This document shows, in pieces, positions 16,839 through 25,700 of a stretch of 64,000 nucleotides of DNA (positions within the stretch are counted from its first letter, which is position 1; each line of letters opens with the position of its first letter). The translations under genes were made by a program, and so were the position numbers. The notes under the pieces are model-generated. The model saw only the letters and a program-made list of their open reading frames with translations. It was not told the origin of the DNA and did no database searches. The stretch covers positions 3,256,523-3,320,522 of the forward strand of contig NZ_KB911579.1 of the NCBI RefSeq assembly GCF_000383575.1, read 5' to 3'. The DNA is from Salinispora oceanensis. Its GTDB lineage: Bacteria; Actinomycetota; Actinomycetes; Mycobacteriales; Micromonosporaceae.

Positions 16839-16850
16839 TAGACCGGTTTA
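16839..16850. promoter_or_regulatory. Probable LacI operator in the lacI/SBP divergent promoter
   Basis: TAGACCGGTTTA matches the same palindrome as the site at 15664 in 11 of 12 positions. On the minus strand it lies just upstream of a possible lacI promoter (GTGAAC, 16 nt, TAGAAT). It could control both the regulator and the importer operon. Confidence 0.6.
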
Positions 16851-16936
16851 TCATTGCCGGCGGATCGCCTGTGAGCACCGGACACGCCCGATCCGACGGG
16901 GGTAGCCGGCTGACTAATAGTTAGGGGCGGAGAGAG

Positions 16937-18217
16937 ATGCGAACACGCTTGGCCGGGCTTGCCCTGTCGTCGGCCGTGCTGACGGCCGTCGCGGGATGCG
17001 GGCTGTCCGGCACGGACACCAGTGATGACCAGGTAGACATCACCGGTGAAGTCAAAGGCACGGTGACCCTGCAGACCTGGGCCCTGAAGCCCAAGTTCAC
17101 CGACTACATGCAGGGTGTTATCGACGGGTTCGAGGAGAAGTACCCGGGAACGACCGTAAAGTGGCTGGACCAGCCCGGTGACGGCTACTCGGAGAAGGTG
17201 CTCAGCCAGGCGGCCAGCAATGAGCTGCCCGACGTGACGAATCTCCCACCGGACTTCGCCCTGCCGCTCGCCGAGCAGGGGTTGCTGCTCGACGTCGACC
17301 AGGCCGACGACAAGCTCCGCGAGGAGTACGTCGCGGGCGCCGTCGCCTCCTACGAGTACGCCGGCCAGACCGGGGTCTACGGCTACCCGTGGTACCTCAA
17401 CACCGACGTGAACTACTGGAACACGGAGCTGCTGTCCCAGTACGGGTTGGACGCGACCAAGCTCCCGACCACGATCGAGGAACTGGTCGACCAGGCCCGG
17501 ATCGTCAAGGAGAAGTCCGACGGCAAGGTCCACCTGCTGAGCCGGATGCCCAGCGTCGAGGATCTGACCCAGGCCGGAGTCGACATCCTTTCCTCGGACG
17601 GCAAGGAGTTCGTCTTCAACACCCCCGAGGCCGTGGCGGTCCTCGACACCTACCGGGACGCGTTCGCCGAAGGGCTCCTGCCCAGCAACGTGCTGACCGA
17701 CGCCTACCTCGGCAACATGGAGCTGTTCAAGAAGCAGCAGGTCGCCTGGACCACCGGTGGCGGTAACTCGATCAACACCATCAAGGTCGACAACCCGTCG
17801 CTGGCCGAGAAGATCATCGCGTCACCGGCGATCGGCACCCCGCCGCTGTACACTCAGGGGCTGTCGGTGGCCAAGGGCAGCGACAACCTGCCCGCGGCCG
17901 TCGCCCTCGCCCGGTGGGTGACCAACGCGGAGAACCAGGCGGCCTTCGCTGAGGTCGTGCCCGGCATCTTCCCGAGCACGGTTGCCTCCGCTGAGGATCC
18001 CCAGTTCAGCGAGAGCGACGGCACCAACGCCGGGGACGCGAAGAAGATCGCCTTCACCTCGCTGGCTGAGGCGGAGCTGTTGAAGCCAGTCATCGTCGAC
18101 CAGGCGATGGCCGACTTCATCAACCAGCAGTTCTCCCTCGCGATCAGCGGAGATATCACCTCGCAGCAGGCGCTGGACAAGGCAGTCGAAAAGTGCAACC
18201 AACTGCTCAACAACTGA
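16937..18217 (+). CDS. ABC sugar transporter substrate-binding lipoprotein (family 1)
   Basis: The product is 426 residues. A type II signal peptide ends in a lipobox (LTAVAGC, Cys near residue 21), so the mature protein is a membrane-anchored lipoprotein. The rest is an extracellular solute-binding protein family 1 (MalE-like) with FEEKYPGTTVKWLDQPGDGYSEKV and QAASNELPDVTNL near the N-terminus and LPAAVALARWVTNAENQ late. It would capture an oligosaccharide for the two permeases downstream. Context points to N-glycan-derived manno-oligosaccharides. It is the first gene of the importer operon, followed by a hairpin that may favour its higher expression. Confidence 0.9.
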   Translation: MRTRLAGLALSSAVLTAVAGCGLSGTDTSDDQVDITGEVKGTVTLQTWALKPKFTDYMQGVIDGFEEKYPGTTVKWLDQPGDGYSEKVLSQAASNELPDVTNLPPDFALPLAEQGLLLDVDQADDKLREEYVAGAVASYEYAGQTGVYGYPWYLNTDVNYWNTELLSQYGLDATKLPTTIEELVDQARIVKEKSDGKVHLLSRMPSVEDLTQAGVDILSSDGKEFVFNTPEAVAVLDTYRDAFAEGLLPSNVLTDAYLGNMELFKKQQVAWTTGGGNSINTIKVDNPSLAEKIIASPAIGTPPLYTQGLSVAKGSDNLPAAVALARWVTNAENQAAFAEVVPGIFPSTVASAEDPQFSESDGTNAGDAKKIAFTSLAEAELLKPVIVDQAMADFINQQFSLAISGDITSQQALDKAVEKCNQLLNN

Positions 18218-18250
18218 TCGGCCGAGCCGGGCCGGTCCCACGTTGACCAG

Positions 18251-18290
18251 CGGTGCTCGGCCGGACCGGAACCCGGCCGGCCGAGCACCG
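18251..18290 (+). terminator. Intra-operon hairpin after the SBP gene
   Basis: CGGTGCTCGGCCGG (18251-18264) and CCGGCCGAGCACCG (18277-18290) form a perfect 14-bp stem with a 12-nt loop and no T tract. It lies in the 171-nt gap between SBP and permease genes. It may act as a partial terminator or protect the upstream mRNA. Confidence 0.55.
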
Positions 18291-18388
18291 GCGCCGCCCG
18301 CGCCGCGGCGCCACCACTGCTATCACCTCTCGTTGCGCGACTTACCGCATTGCCGCGCCACCCAACCGGAAAAGCAGAGCGGGACGTA

Positions 18389-19261
18389 ATGAAAACTCAG
18401 CGTTGGTTCACCCCCTGGCTGTTGCTCGGGCCTGCCCTCGTCTGGCTGCTGGTGTTCAACCTCTGGCCAGCGATCAACACCGTGGTCCTCGCGTTCACCA
18501 ACGCCAAGCCACTCGGCGGTGGAAGCTTCACTGGAGTGGCCAACTTCGAGCGCATGCTCAATGACGATCAACTCGTCTATGCGCTGGTGAACAGCATTGT
18601 CTATATGCTGATCTGCTTACCCCTGTTGCTTTTCCTGCCGCTGCTGCTCGCGGTGCTGCTGGAGAAGAAGCTGCCGGGCATCACGTTCTTCCGCACGGCC
18701 TTCTACACCCCGGTGATCGCCTCCGCGGTGGTCGTGGCGCTGATCTGGACCTGGTTGCTGGAGGATCGCGGCCTGGTCAACGGGCTGGCCCAACAGCTCG
18801 GCTTCCTCACCGAACCGCTGCCCTTCCTCAGCGGGCGCTGGCTGCTGCTGTTCAGTGCGATCAGCCTCACCGTGTGGAAGGGGCTGGGTTACTACATGAT
18901 CATCTACTTGTCGGCGTTGGGGAACGTCTCGCGCCAGCTACACGAGGCGGCCGCAGTTGACGGCGCCGGTCCGATCCGCCGGTTCTGGTCGGTCACGGTG
19001 CCCGGCGTGCGCACCACGATGTTGCTGGTCAGCGTCCTGGTCACCGTCTCCGCACTGCGGGTCTTCACCGAGCTGTTCGTCCTCACCAACGGCACCGGTG
19101 GGCCCGGCGGCCGGACTATGTCCCTGGTCATGCTCATCCAGATGTACAGCCGGGGCTTCACCGGGCACCTGGGCTACGCCTCGGCGCTCAGCCTGGTGTT
19201 GTTCGTGATCACTATTGGCCCCATGCTTCTCCTCCTGCGCCTGAACCGGAAGGCGGCCTAG
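18389..19261 (+). CDS. ABC sugar transporter permease (MalF/CUT1 type)
   Basis: The product is 290 residues with about six membrane helices (first WFTPWLLLGPALVWLLVFNLW). The cytoplasmic EAA loop reads EAAAVDGAGPIRRFWSVTVP, the docking site for the ATPase. It pairs with the permease that starts 2 nt downstream. ATG 18389 is chosen because the family N-terminus begins here. An upstream frame at 18350 adds 13 unlike residues. No ATP-binding subunit is encoded in the operon, so it probably uses a shared MsiK-type ATPase, as many actinobacterial CUT1 importers do. Confidence 0.9.
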   Translation: MKTQRWFTPWLLLGPALVWLLVFNLWPAINTVVLAFTNAKPLGGGSFTGVANFERMLNDDQLVYALVNSIVYMLICLPLLLFLPLLLAVLLEKKLPGITFFRTAFYTPVIASAVVVALIWTWLLEDRGLVNGLAQQLGFLTEPLPFLSGRWLLLFSAISLTVWKGLGYYMIIYLSALGNVSRQLHEAAAVDGAGPIRRFWSVTVPGVRTTMLLVSVLVTVSALRVFTELFVLTNGTGGPGGRTMSLVMLIQMYSRGFTGHLGYASALSLVLFVITIGPMLLLLRLNRKAA

Positions 19262-19263
19262 CC

Positions 19264-20178
19264 ATGACCCAGCTCAGCACCCCTCCCGCCGGCGCTCCGG
19301 CGAAGACGCCGGCCTCGTCGCCGAAGCGACGGCGTCGGGGCTCGGGTTTCGGCACCATGCGGCGGCGCGAGAAGCTGCTCCGGTACGTATTGCTGCTGTT
19401 TGCGCTGGTGGTGACCGTCGGGCCGTTCGTGTGGCAGCTGTCCACCTCCTTGAAGGGCGCCGGCGAGAACATCTACACCGCGACCCCGCAGTTCATTCCC
19501 TCCAATCCGACGTTCGACAACTACCTGCGGGTGGCCGAGACGATCCCCGTCCTGTCGTACGCGAAGAACTCGCTGATCGTGGCGGCGATGGCGGTCGTCG
19601 GTAACGCCGTGGGCGCCACCCTGGCCGGGTTCGCCCTCGCCAAGCTGCACTTCCGAGGCCGGACGCTGTTTCTCGCCCTGGTGCTCGGCACCCTGGTGCT
19701 GCCCGGCGAGGTGACGATCATCTCGCAGTACGTGACGGTTCGCAGCCTCGGTCTGGCCGACACGTTGGTCGGTGTGGCGCTGCCCACCGCTGTCGCCATG
19801 TTGAACGTGCTGTTGATGCGCGCGGCGTTCATGGCGATCCCCGACGAGATGGACGAGGCAGCGGTGATCGACGGCGCGTCGGCCTGGCAACGGCTGATCC
19901 ATGTCGGGCTCCCCAACGTGCGGGGCATGCTCAGCGTCATCACGATCTTCGCCTTTATCGGTGCCTGGGATGACTTCCTGTGGCCGCTGATCGTGTTGAC
20001 CGACCCGCAGAACTACACCCTCACCGTCGGCCTGCAATACCTCAGCGGGGCGTTCACCGCGAACCCGCGGGTCATCGCGGCCGGCACGATGATCGCGTTC
20101 ATTCCGATCGTCATTGTCTTCGCGACGCTGCAGCGGTTCTTCTTCCGCGGCGTCGAGGAGGGGGCGATCAAGGGGTAA
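19264..20178 (+). CDS. ABC sugar transporter permease (MalG/CUT1 type)
   Basis: The product is 304 residues. After a basic cytoplasmic N-terminus of about 35 residues come six membrane helices. The EAA loop EAAVIDGASAWQRLIHVGLP is clear, and GAWDDFLWPL is the conserved MalG late motif. It forms the heterodimeric channel with the preceding permease. The two genes are separated by 2 nt, so they are co-translated. The next gene (GH85) begins 47 nt downstream after a C-rich tract. Confidence 0.9.
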   Translation: MTQLSTPPAGAPAKTPASSPKRRRRGSGFGTMRRREKLLRYVLLLFALVVTVGPFVWQLSTSLKGAGENIYTATPQFIPSNPTFDNYLRVAETIPVLSYAKNSLIVAAMAVVGNAVGATLAGFALAKLHFRGRTLFLALVLGTLVLPGEVTIISQYVTVRSLGLADTLVGVALPTAVAMLNVLLMRAAFMAIPDEMDEAAVIDGASAWQRLIHVGLPNVRGMLSVITIFAFIGAWDDFLWPLIVLTDPQNYTLTVGLQYLSGAFTANPRVIAAGTMIAFIPIVIVFATLQRFFFRGVEEGAIKG

Positions 20179-20211
20179 CCCTCGCCCCACCCCCACCCCC
20201 CCACCCCCAAT

Positions 20212-20222
20212 GGAGGTGATCC
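20212..20222 (+). promoter_or_regulatory. Unusually long Shine-Dalgarno sequence of the GH85 gene
   Basis: GGAGGTGATCC is complementary to most of the 16S rRNA 3' end. GGAGG ends 9 nt before ATG 20226. A run of C-rich sequence (CCCCACCCCCACCCCCC-like, about 20185-20208) precedes it. This predicts strong translation of the secreted enzyme independent of the permease gene. Confidence 0.6.
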
Positions 20223-20225
20223 TGG

Positions 20226-22649
20226 ATGCGACGCCTGCTCTTGTCCCTGCTGGTTGGTGCCACAGTCGTGGCTGGCAGCACCCTCAACGCGGCCCCCACC
20301 GCGGCAGCCAACACCAACCCGCAGGACGGCAGTCAGCCGTACGCCTCGTACTGGTTCCCGAACGAGATCCTCGACTGGGACCCGGAGACCGACCCCGACG
20401 CCCGCTTCAACCGAGCGACTGTTCCGCTCCAGAATCGGGTCTCCGACCCCGCGCTGAAGGCCAACCCGAACGCGCGGGCCGGCGAGGGCGGTGTGGCGTC
20501 ACTGGTGTCGTTCGCCCCGACGTCGGACAACCCGTCCCAGGGCTCGCTCGACGAGGACTACTACGCGTTCGGTCATTGGCAGTACATCGACACCCTGGTC
20601 TTCTGGGGTGGATCGTCCGTCGAGGGCCTGATCCTGGCGCCGAACCCGACGGTGATCGACGCCGCGCACCGCAACGGCGTCAAGGTGTACGGCACCGTCT
20701 TCTTCCCGCCGGTCGCCTACGGCGGCAAGCTCGAATGGGTGCAGGACTTCGTGCGTAAGTCGGGCTCGACGTATCCCGTCGCCGACAAGCTCGCGGAGGT
20801 CGCCGAGTACTACGGCTTCGAGGGCTGGTTCATCAACCAGGAGACGACCGGTGGCGACGCCGCCCTCGCCACCGAACTTCGCAATCTGATGACCTACGGC
20901 CGGAACAAGGGCGTGGAGTTCATGTGGTACGACGCGATGACCGAATCCGGCGCCATCTCCTGGCAGAACGCGCTCACCACCGCCAACGACTCGTTCCTGG
21001 GCGGCCCGACGCCGGTGTCGGACTCGATGTTCCTCAACTTCTGGTGGTCCACCGCCGGCCTGGCCTCGTCCCGGGACCGCGCCGAGTCCCTCGGGCGGAG
21101 CGGGTACGACCTGTACACCGGCATCGACACCGAAGCCAACGGCTATCAGACCAACGTCAACTGGAACGCCCTGTTCCCCCCTGGTGAGTCGCACGTCACC
21201 TCCCTGGGCATCTACCGCCCAGAGTGGACCTGGACGTCGTCGAGTGGCCCGGCCGACTTCCGGGCGCGGGACTCCCGCTACTGGGTCGGTGCGAACGGCG
21301 ACCCGTCGAACACCACGACCTCCTCGCCCTGGAAGGGGCTCGCCAACTACGTCGCCGAGTCCACGCCGGTGACCCAGAAGCCCTTCGTGACCAGCTTCAA
21401 CACCGGAAACGGTGATGCTTACCACGTCCTGGGTGAGCGGGTACACACCGGCGGCTGGAACAACCTGTCGCTGCAGGACGTGCCGCCGACCTACCAGTGG
21501 CTGGTCTCCTCGACCGGCACGAAGCTGACGCCGTCGCTCGACTTCACCGATGCCTACGAGGGCGGCTCGACGCTGCGGCTCGACGGCAGGCTGGACGCCA
21601 CGAACACCGTGCGCCTCTACCAGACCGACCTACCGGTCGCCGCGGACACCAAGCTGTCGACGGTCGTCAAGACCCCGGCCGCCGGTGCGACCCACCTGAG
21701 TGTGGCGGTGGCCTTCACCGACGCCCCGAACACCTTCACCACTCTCGACCTCGGGTCGACCGCCGGTACCGGTTGGGAGCGTCGCGTTCTCGACCTGTCC
21801 GCGTACGCCGGTAAGACCATCGCCCAGATCGGGCTGCAGGCGTCGGCGCCGGCCGTTGTCCCGTCCTACGACATCAAGGTCGGCCAGCTCGCCGTGTACG
21901 ACGGGGCCGTGGACACCGCTGCCGCGCCGACCGATCTGACCGTGCTGGGCAGCACCGACGTCTCGGCGACCCGCAAGTCGCTGCGGCTGGGCTGGACCCC
22001 GTCGGACAGCGGATCGGTGCACCACTACGACGTGTTCCGCCGCAACCCGGACGGCAGCCGTACCCACCTGGGCGCGACGCCGAACGACGTGTACTTTGTG
22101 CCGCAGCTCGACCGGGTGGGCGCCGAGGACAGTGCGGTCATCGAGGTGGAGGCGGTGTCGACCGAGTACGGCCGTTCCACCGCGGCGACCACGACCGTCA
22201 CCTGGTCCGGTACGGGGCCGATCACGACGAACCTGGCTCTCGACCGGCCGGCGACGGCGTCCGGGCAGTGCACCGCTGCCGAAGGACCGGCCAAAGCCGT
22301 CAACGGCAGTGTCTCCGGCGGGAACAGCGACAAGTGGTGCACGACGACCGCCGACCAGTGGCTCGAAGTTGACCTGGGCTCGGTCCGTTCCCTCGACCGG
22401 TTCGTCGTCGCACACGCCGCCGCGGGCGGTGAGTCGGCGTCGTGGAACACCCGCGACTTCACCATCGACGTACGGTCCACGGCTTCGGAGCCGTGGACCA
22501 CGGCCGTCACCGTCACCGACAACACCGCCGAGCTGACGACACATCCGGTGGGTGTCAGCGCACGGTACGTGCGGTTGGTGGTCGACACCCCGACCCAGGG
22601 CGGCGACCCCGCCACCCGTATCTACGAGTTCGAGGCCTGGGGCGAGTAG
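20226..22649 (+). CDS. Secreted GH85 endo-beta-N-acetylglucosaminidase with F5/8-type C domain
   Basis: The product is 807 residues. A signal peptide (LLLSLLVGATVVAGSTLNAAPTA..., cleaved near residue 30) shows export. The GH85 barrel follows (about 40-410) with YIDTLVFWGG, GVKVYGTVFFPP and the catalytic pair Asn204/Glu206 in GWFINQET. GH85 enzymes use Glu as acid and Asn to orient the substrate N-acetyl group. They hydrolyse the bond between the two GlcNAc residues of the N-glycan core. Two beta-sandwich regions come next (galactose-binding-like about 415-560, then fibronectin-III-like about 570-665). The C-terminus is a discoidin F5/8 domain (NLALDRPATASGQC, WLEVDLGSVRSLDRF, ARYVRLVV) that may bind glycans. 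There is no sortase signal, so the enzyme is probably released. It is the extracellular entry step of the locus. Confidence 0.9.
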   Translation: MRRLLLSLLVGATVVAGSTLNAAPTAAANTNPQDGSQPYASYWFPNEILDWDPETDPDARFNRATVPLQNRVSDPALKANPNARAGEGGVASLVSFAPTSDNPSQGSLDEDYYAFGHWQYIDTLVFWGGSSVEGLILAPNPTVIDAAHRNGVKVYGTVFFPPVAYGGKLEWVQDFVRKSGSTYPVADKLAEVAEYYGFEGWFINQETTGGDAALATELRNLMTYGRNKGVEFMWYDAMTESGAISWQNALTTANDSFLGGPTPVSDSMFLNFWWSTAGLASSRDRAESLGRSGYDLYTGIDTEANGYQTNVNWNALFPPGESHVTSLGIYRPEWTWTSSSGPADFRARDSRYWVGANGDPSNTTTSSPWKGLANYVAESTPVTQKPFVTSFNTGNGDAYHVLGERVHTGGWNNLSLQDVPPTYQWLVSSTGTKLTPSLDFTDAYEGGSTLRLDGRLDATNTVRLYQTDLPVAADTKLSTVVKTPAAGATHLSVAVAFTDAPNTFTTLDLGSTAGTGWERRVLDLSAYAGKTIAQIGLQASAPAVVPSYDIKVGQLAVYDGAVDTAAAPTDLTVLGSTDVSATRKSLRLGWTPSDSGSVHHYDVFRRNPDGSRTHLGATPNDVYFVPQLDRVGAEDSAVIEVEAVSTEYGRSTAATTTVTWSGTGPITTNLALDRPATASGQCTAAEGPAKAVNGSVSGGNSDKWCTTTADQWLEVDLGSVRSLDRFVVAHAAAGGESASWNTRDFTIDVRSTASEPWTTAVTVTDNTAELTTHPVGVSARYVRLVVDTPTQGGDPATRIYEFEAWGE

Positions 22650-22718
22650 CCTTCCCCTCCTGCCCCCAACGCGAGCCTGTTTGCGCTGGTGGGCGTACCA
22701 ACAAGAAAGGATGACCCC

Positions 22719-25700
22719 GTGTCGGTCATGATTACCGCCGTCGAGTCCACCGACCTGTTCGTCGGTACCGAGGACAACCCGCGTCAGGTGCTCCGCGTGA
22801 CACTTGACGGCCCGCCCGGTCCGGTTACCGTCACCGGGCCCGGTGTCTCCGGTAACGCGACCGGCACGGGCGTCGTCGAGGTCCCCCTGGACATTGACGA
22901 CCGAACCCCCGGCACGCAGGTGCCGGTAACCGTCACGGCCGGCGACGCGACCGCGGAAGCAACGGTCGTGGTCGCCGAGCCGGGCTGGACGATGTTCCTC
23001 GTCTCACACTTCCACTACGACCCGGTGTGGTGGAACACCCAGGCCGCGTACACCTCGCCGTGGGAGCTGCTCTCCGGCGACGCCACCACCCGGCCGCTCT
23101 GGGAGCGCAATGGCTTCGCGCTGGTGGACGCGCACATGGACCTCGCCCTGCGCGACCCGGTGTACACCTTCGTCCTCGCCGAGATCGACTACCTGAAGCC
23201 GTACTTCGATCTGCACCCCGAGCGTCGGGCGGACCTGCGCCTGCTGATCGAGCGCGGCCAGGTCGAGCTGATCGGTGGCACCTACAACGAGCCCAACACC
23301 AACCTCACCGGCGCCGAGACCACCATCCGGAACATCATCTACGGTGTCGGCTACCAGCGGGACATCCTCGGCGGGGACCCGCAGACGGCCTGGCAGCTGG
23401 ACGTGTTCGGGCACGACCCGCAGTTCCCCGGCTACCTCGCCGACGCCGGGCTGACCGGTTCGGCCTGGGCTCGCGGCCCGTTCCACCAGTGGGGGCCGAT
23501 CCAGAAGAACTTCCGCGAGGCCAAGAACGACGCGACGGTGATGCAGTTCCCGAGCGAGTTCGAGTGGATCTCGCCGTCGGGGCTCGGTGTTCTCACCCAC
23601 TTCATGCCGCACCACTACTCGGCCGGCTGGTGGATGGACTCCTCGCCGGACCTGGAGAGCGCCGAGAAGGCCGTCTACGAGCTGTACCAGCGCCTCAAGC
23701 CGGTCGGCGCGACGAAGAACCTGCTGCTGCCGGTGGGTACCGACTACACCCCGCCGAACAAGTGGGTCACCGAGATTCACCGCTCGTGGGCCGAGAAGTA
23801 CGTCTGGCCCCGGTTCGTCTGCGGTAACCCCCGGGACTTCCTCGCGGCCGTCCGCGCGGAGCTGGCGGAAGCCGGACGTCGCCCCAGCCCACAGACGCGG
23901 GACATGAACCCGGTCTACACGGGCAAGGATGTCTCCTACATCGACACCAAGCAGGCCCAGCGGGCCGGCGAGGTCGCCGCCGTGGACGCGGAGAAGCTGG
24001 CGACGCTGGCCGCGCTGGAAGGGCTCGGTCGGTACCCCGACGCCGCGCTGGACAAGGTCTGGCGGCAGCTCGCCTACGGAGCCCACCACGACGCCATCAC
24101 CGGATCGGAGTCCGACCAGGTCTACATCGACCTGCTCTCCGGCTGGCGGGAGGCGTACGACCTGGCGGCCGCCGTCCGGGACCGGTCGTTGGAGGCGCTC
24201 GTCGGGACGGTCGACACCACCGGTGACGGAACCCCGATCGTCGTCACGAACACCCTCTCCTTCGTCCGCTCCGACCTGGTGTCGGTCCGGCTTCCCGAGG
24301 GCCACGACGGTGGCCGGGTGATCGACGACACCGGCGTCGAGGTGCCGGCCGTCGTTGACCGGGGAACGCTGCGCTTCCACGCCGCCGACGTCCCCGCCCT
24401 GGGCTGGCGGACCTGGCGGTTGCTGCCGGGCGTCTCCAGCGCCGAGCCGGCCTGGACGCCCGCCGAGGGTGCCGCGATCGAAAACGCCTACTACCGGGTC
24501 ACCGCCGACGCCGAGCGCGGTGGCGGGCTCGACAGCATCTACGACAAGATCTCGGACCGCGAACTGATCCGCACCGACCACCTCGGCAACGAGCTGCGGA
24601 TCTATGAGGAGTACCCGACCCACCCCGACTTCGGCGAGGGCCCGTGGCACCTGCTCCCGAAGGGCCCGGTCGTGGGTAGCGCGGCGGCTGGGGCGACGGT
24701 CCGCGTAGAGACCAGCCCGATCGGCACCCGCCTGGTGGTCACCGGCGTCGTGGAGGAGATCGGCTACGAGCAGACGATCACGCTCTGGCACGGTGTGCGG
24801 CGGGTGGACTGCCGTACCCGCATCGTCGACTTCGCCGGCGCCGACCGGCTGGTTCGGGTGCGGTTCCCGGTCGACCTGCCCGGTGCCCTGCCCGTCTCCG
24901 AGGTTGCCGCCGCGGTGGTCGGCCGCGGGTTCGCGCTACCGGACGTGGACGCCGCAACGGCGCCCTGGACGCTGGACAACCCGGCCAACACCTGGTTCGG
25001 GCTCGGCTCCACCGCGCGGGTCTCGCTCTCCGACGCCGCCGGTGCCCCGCTGGGGGACCGTGCCCTCGGCGTCGCCGAGGTGGTCACGCCCACGCTCGAC
25101 GAGGCGGCCGACGCCCGCGACCTGGTCGTCGCGCTTGCCGCAGTCGGTGTCACGGTGACGACCGCCAGCGCCGACTGGGCGCGGTACGGCTGGCTCGACG
25201 TCGACTCGAACCTGCCGGACTTCCGCATTCTCATCGGTGGGGCGCAGGAGAACGACGCCACCCGGGAGCTGTTGGAGCGGGCGGGCCCGGAGTACGTCGA
25301 GGCGCTGGAGCAGCACGGCCGGGTCTGGATTCCCGCGGAGAAGCCGCTGCACGAGGTGTGGCAGCCCAACGCCGACCTGCGGGACCTGCGGGCGCTGCCG
25401 GCGCTCGTGGTCACCGACGTCGCCGCGCTCACCGAGGATGTCGCGGACGCCCAGATCCAGGCGCCCTGCCCGGGTTCGGTGCCGGCCTCGGAGCTGCTGG
25501 TCAACCACACCGTCGCGATGCTCACCTACGGGCTGCCCGGCTTCGCCGTCGACCCGACCGGAGCGCTGCACCTGTCGCTGATGCGTTCCTGCACCGGCTG
25601 GCCGTCCGGGGTCTGGATCGACCCGCCGAAGCGGACCCTTCCCGACGGCGCTTCGTTCCAGCTGCAGCACTGGACCCACGAGTTCAACTACGCGGTGACC

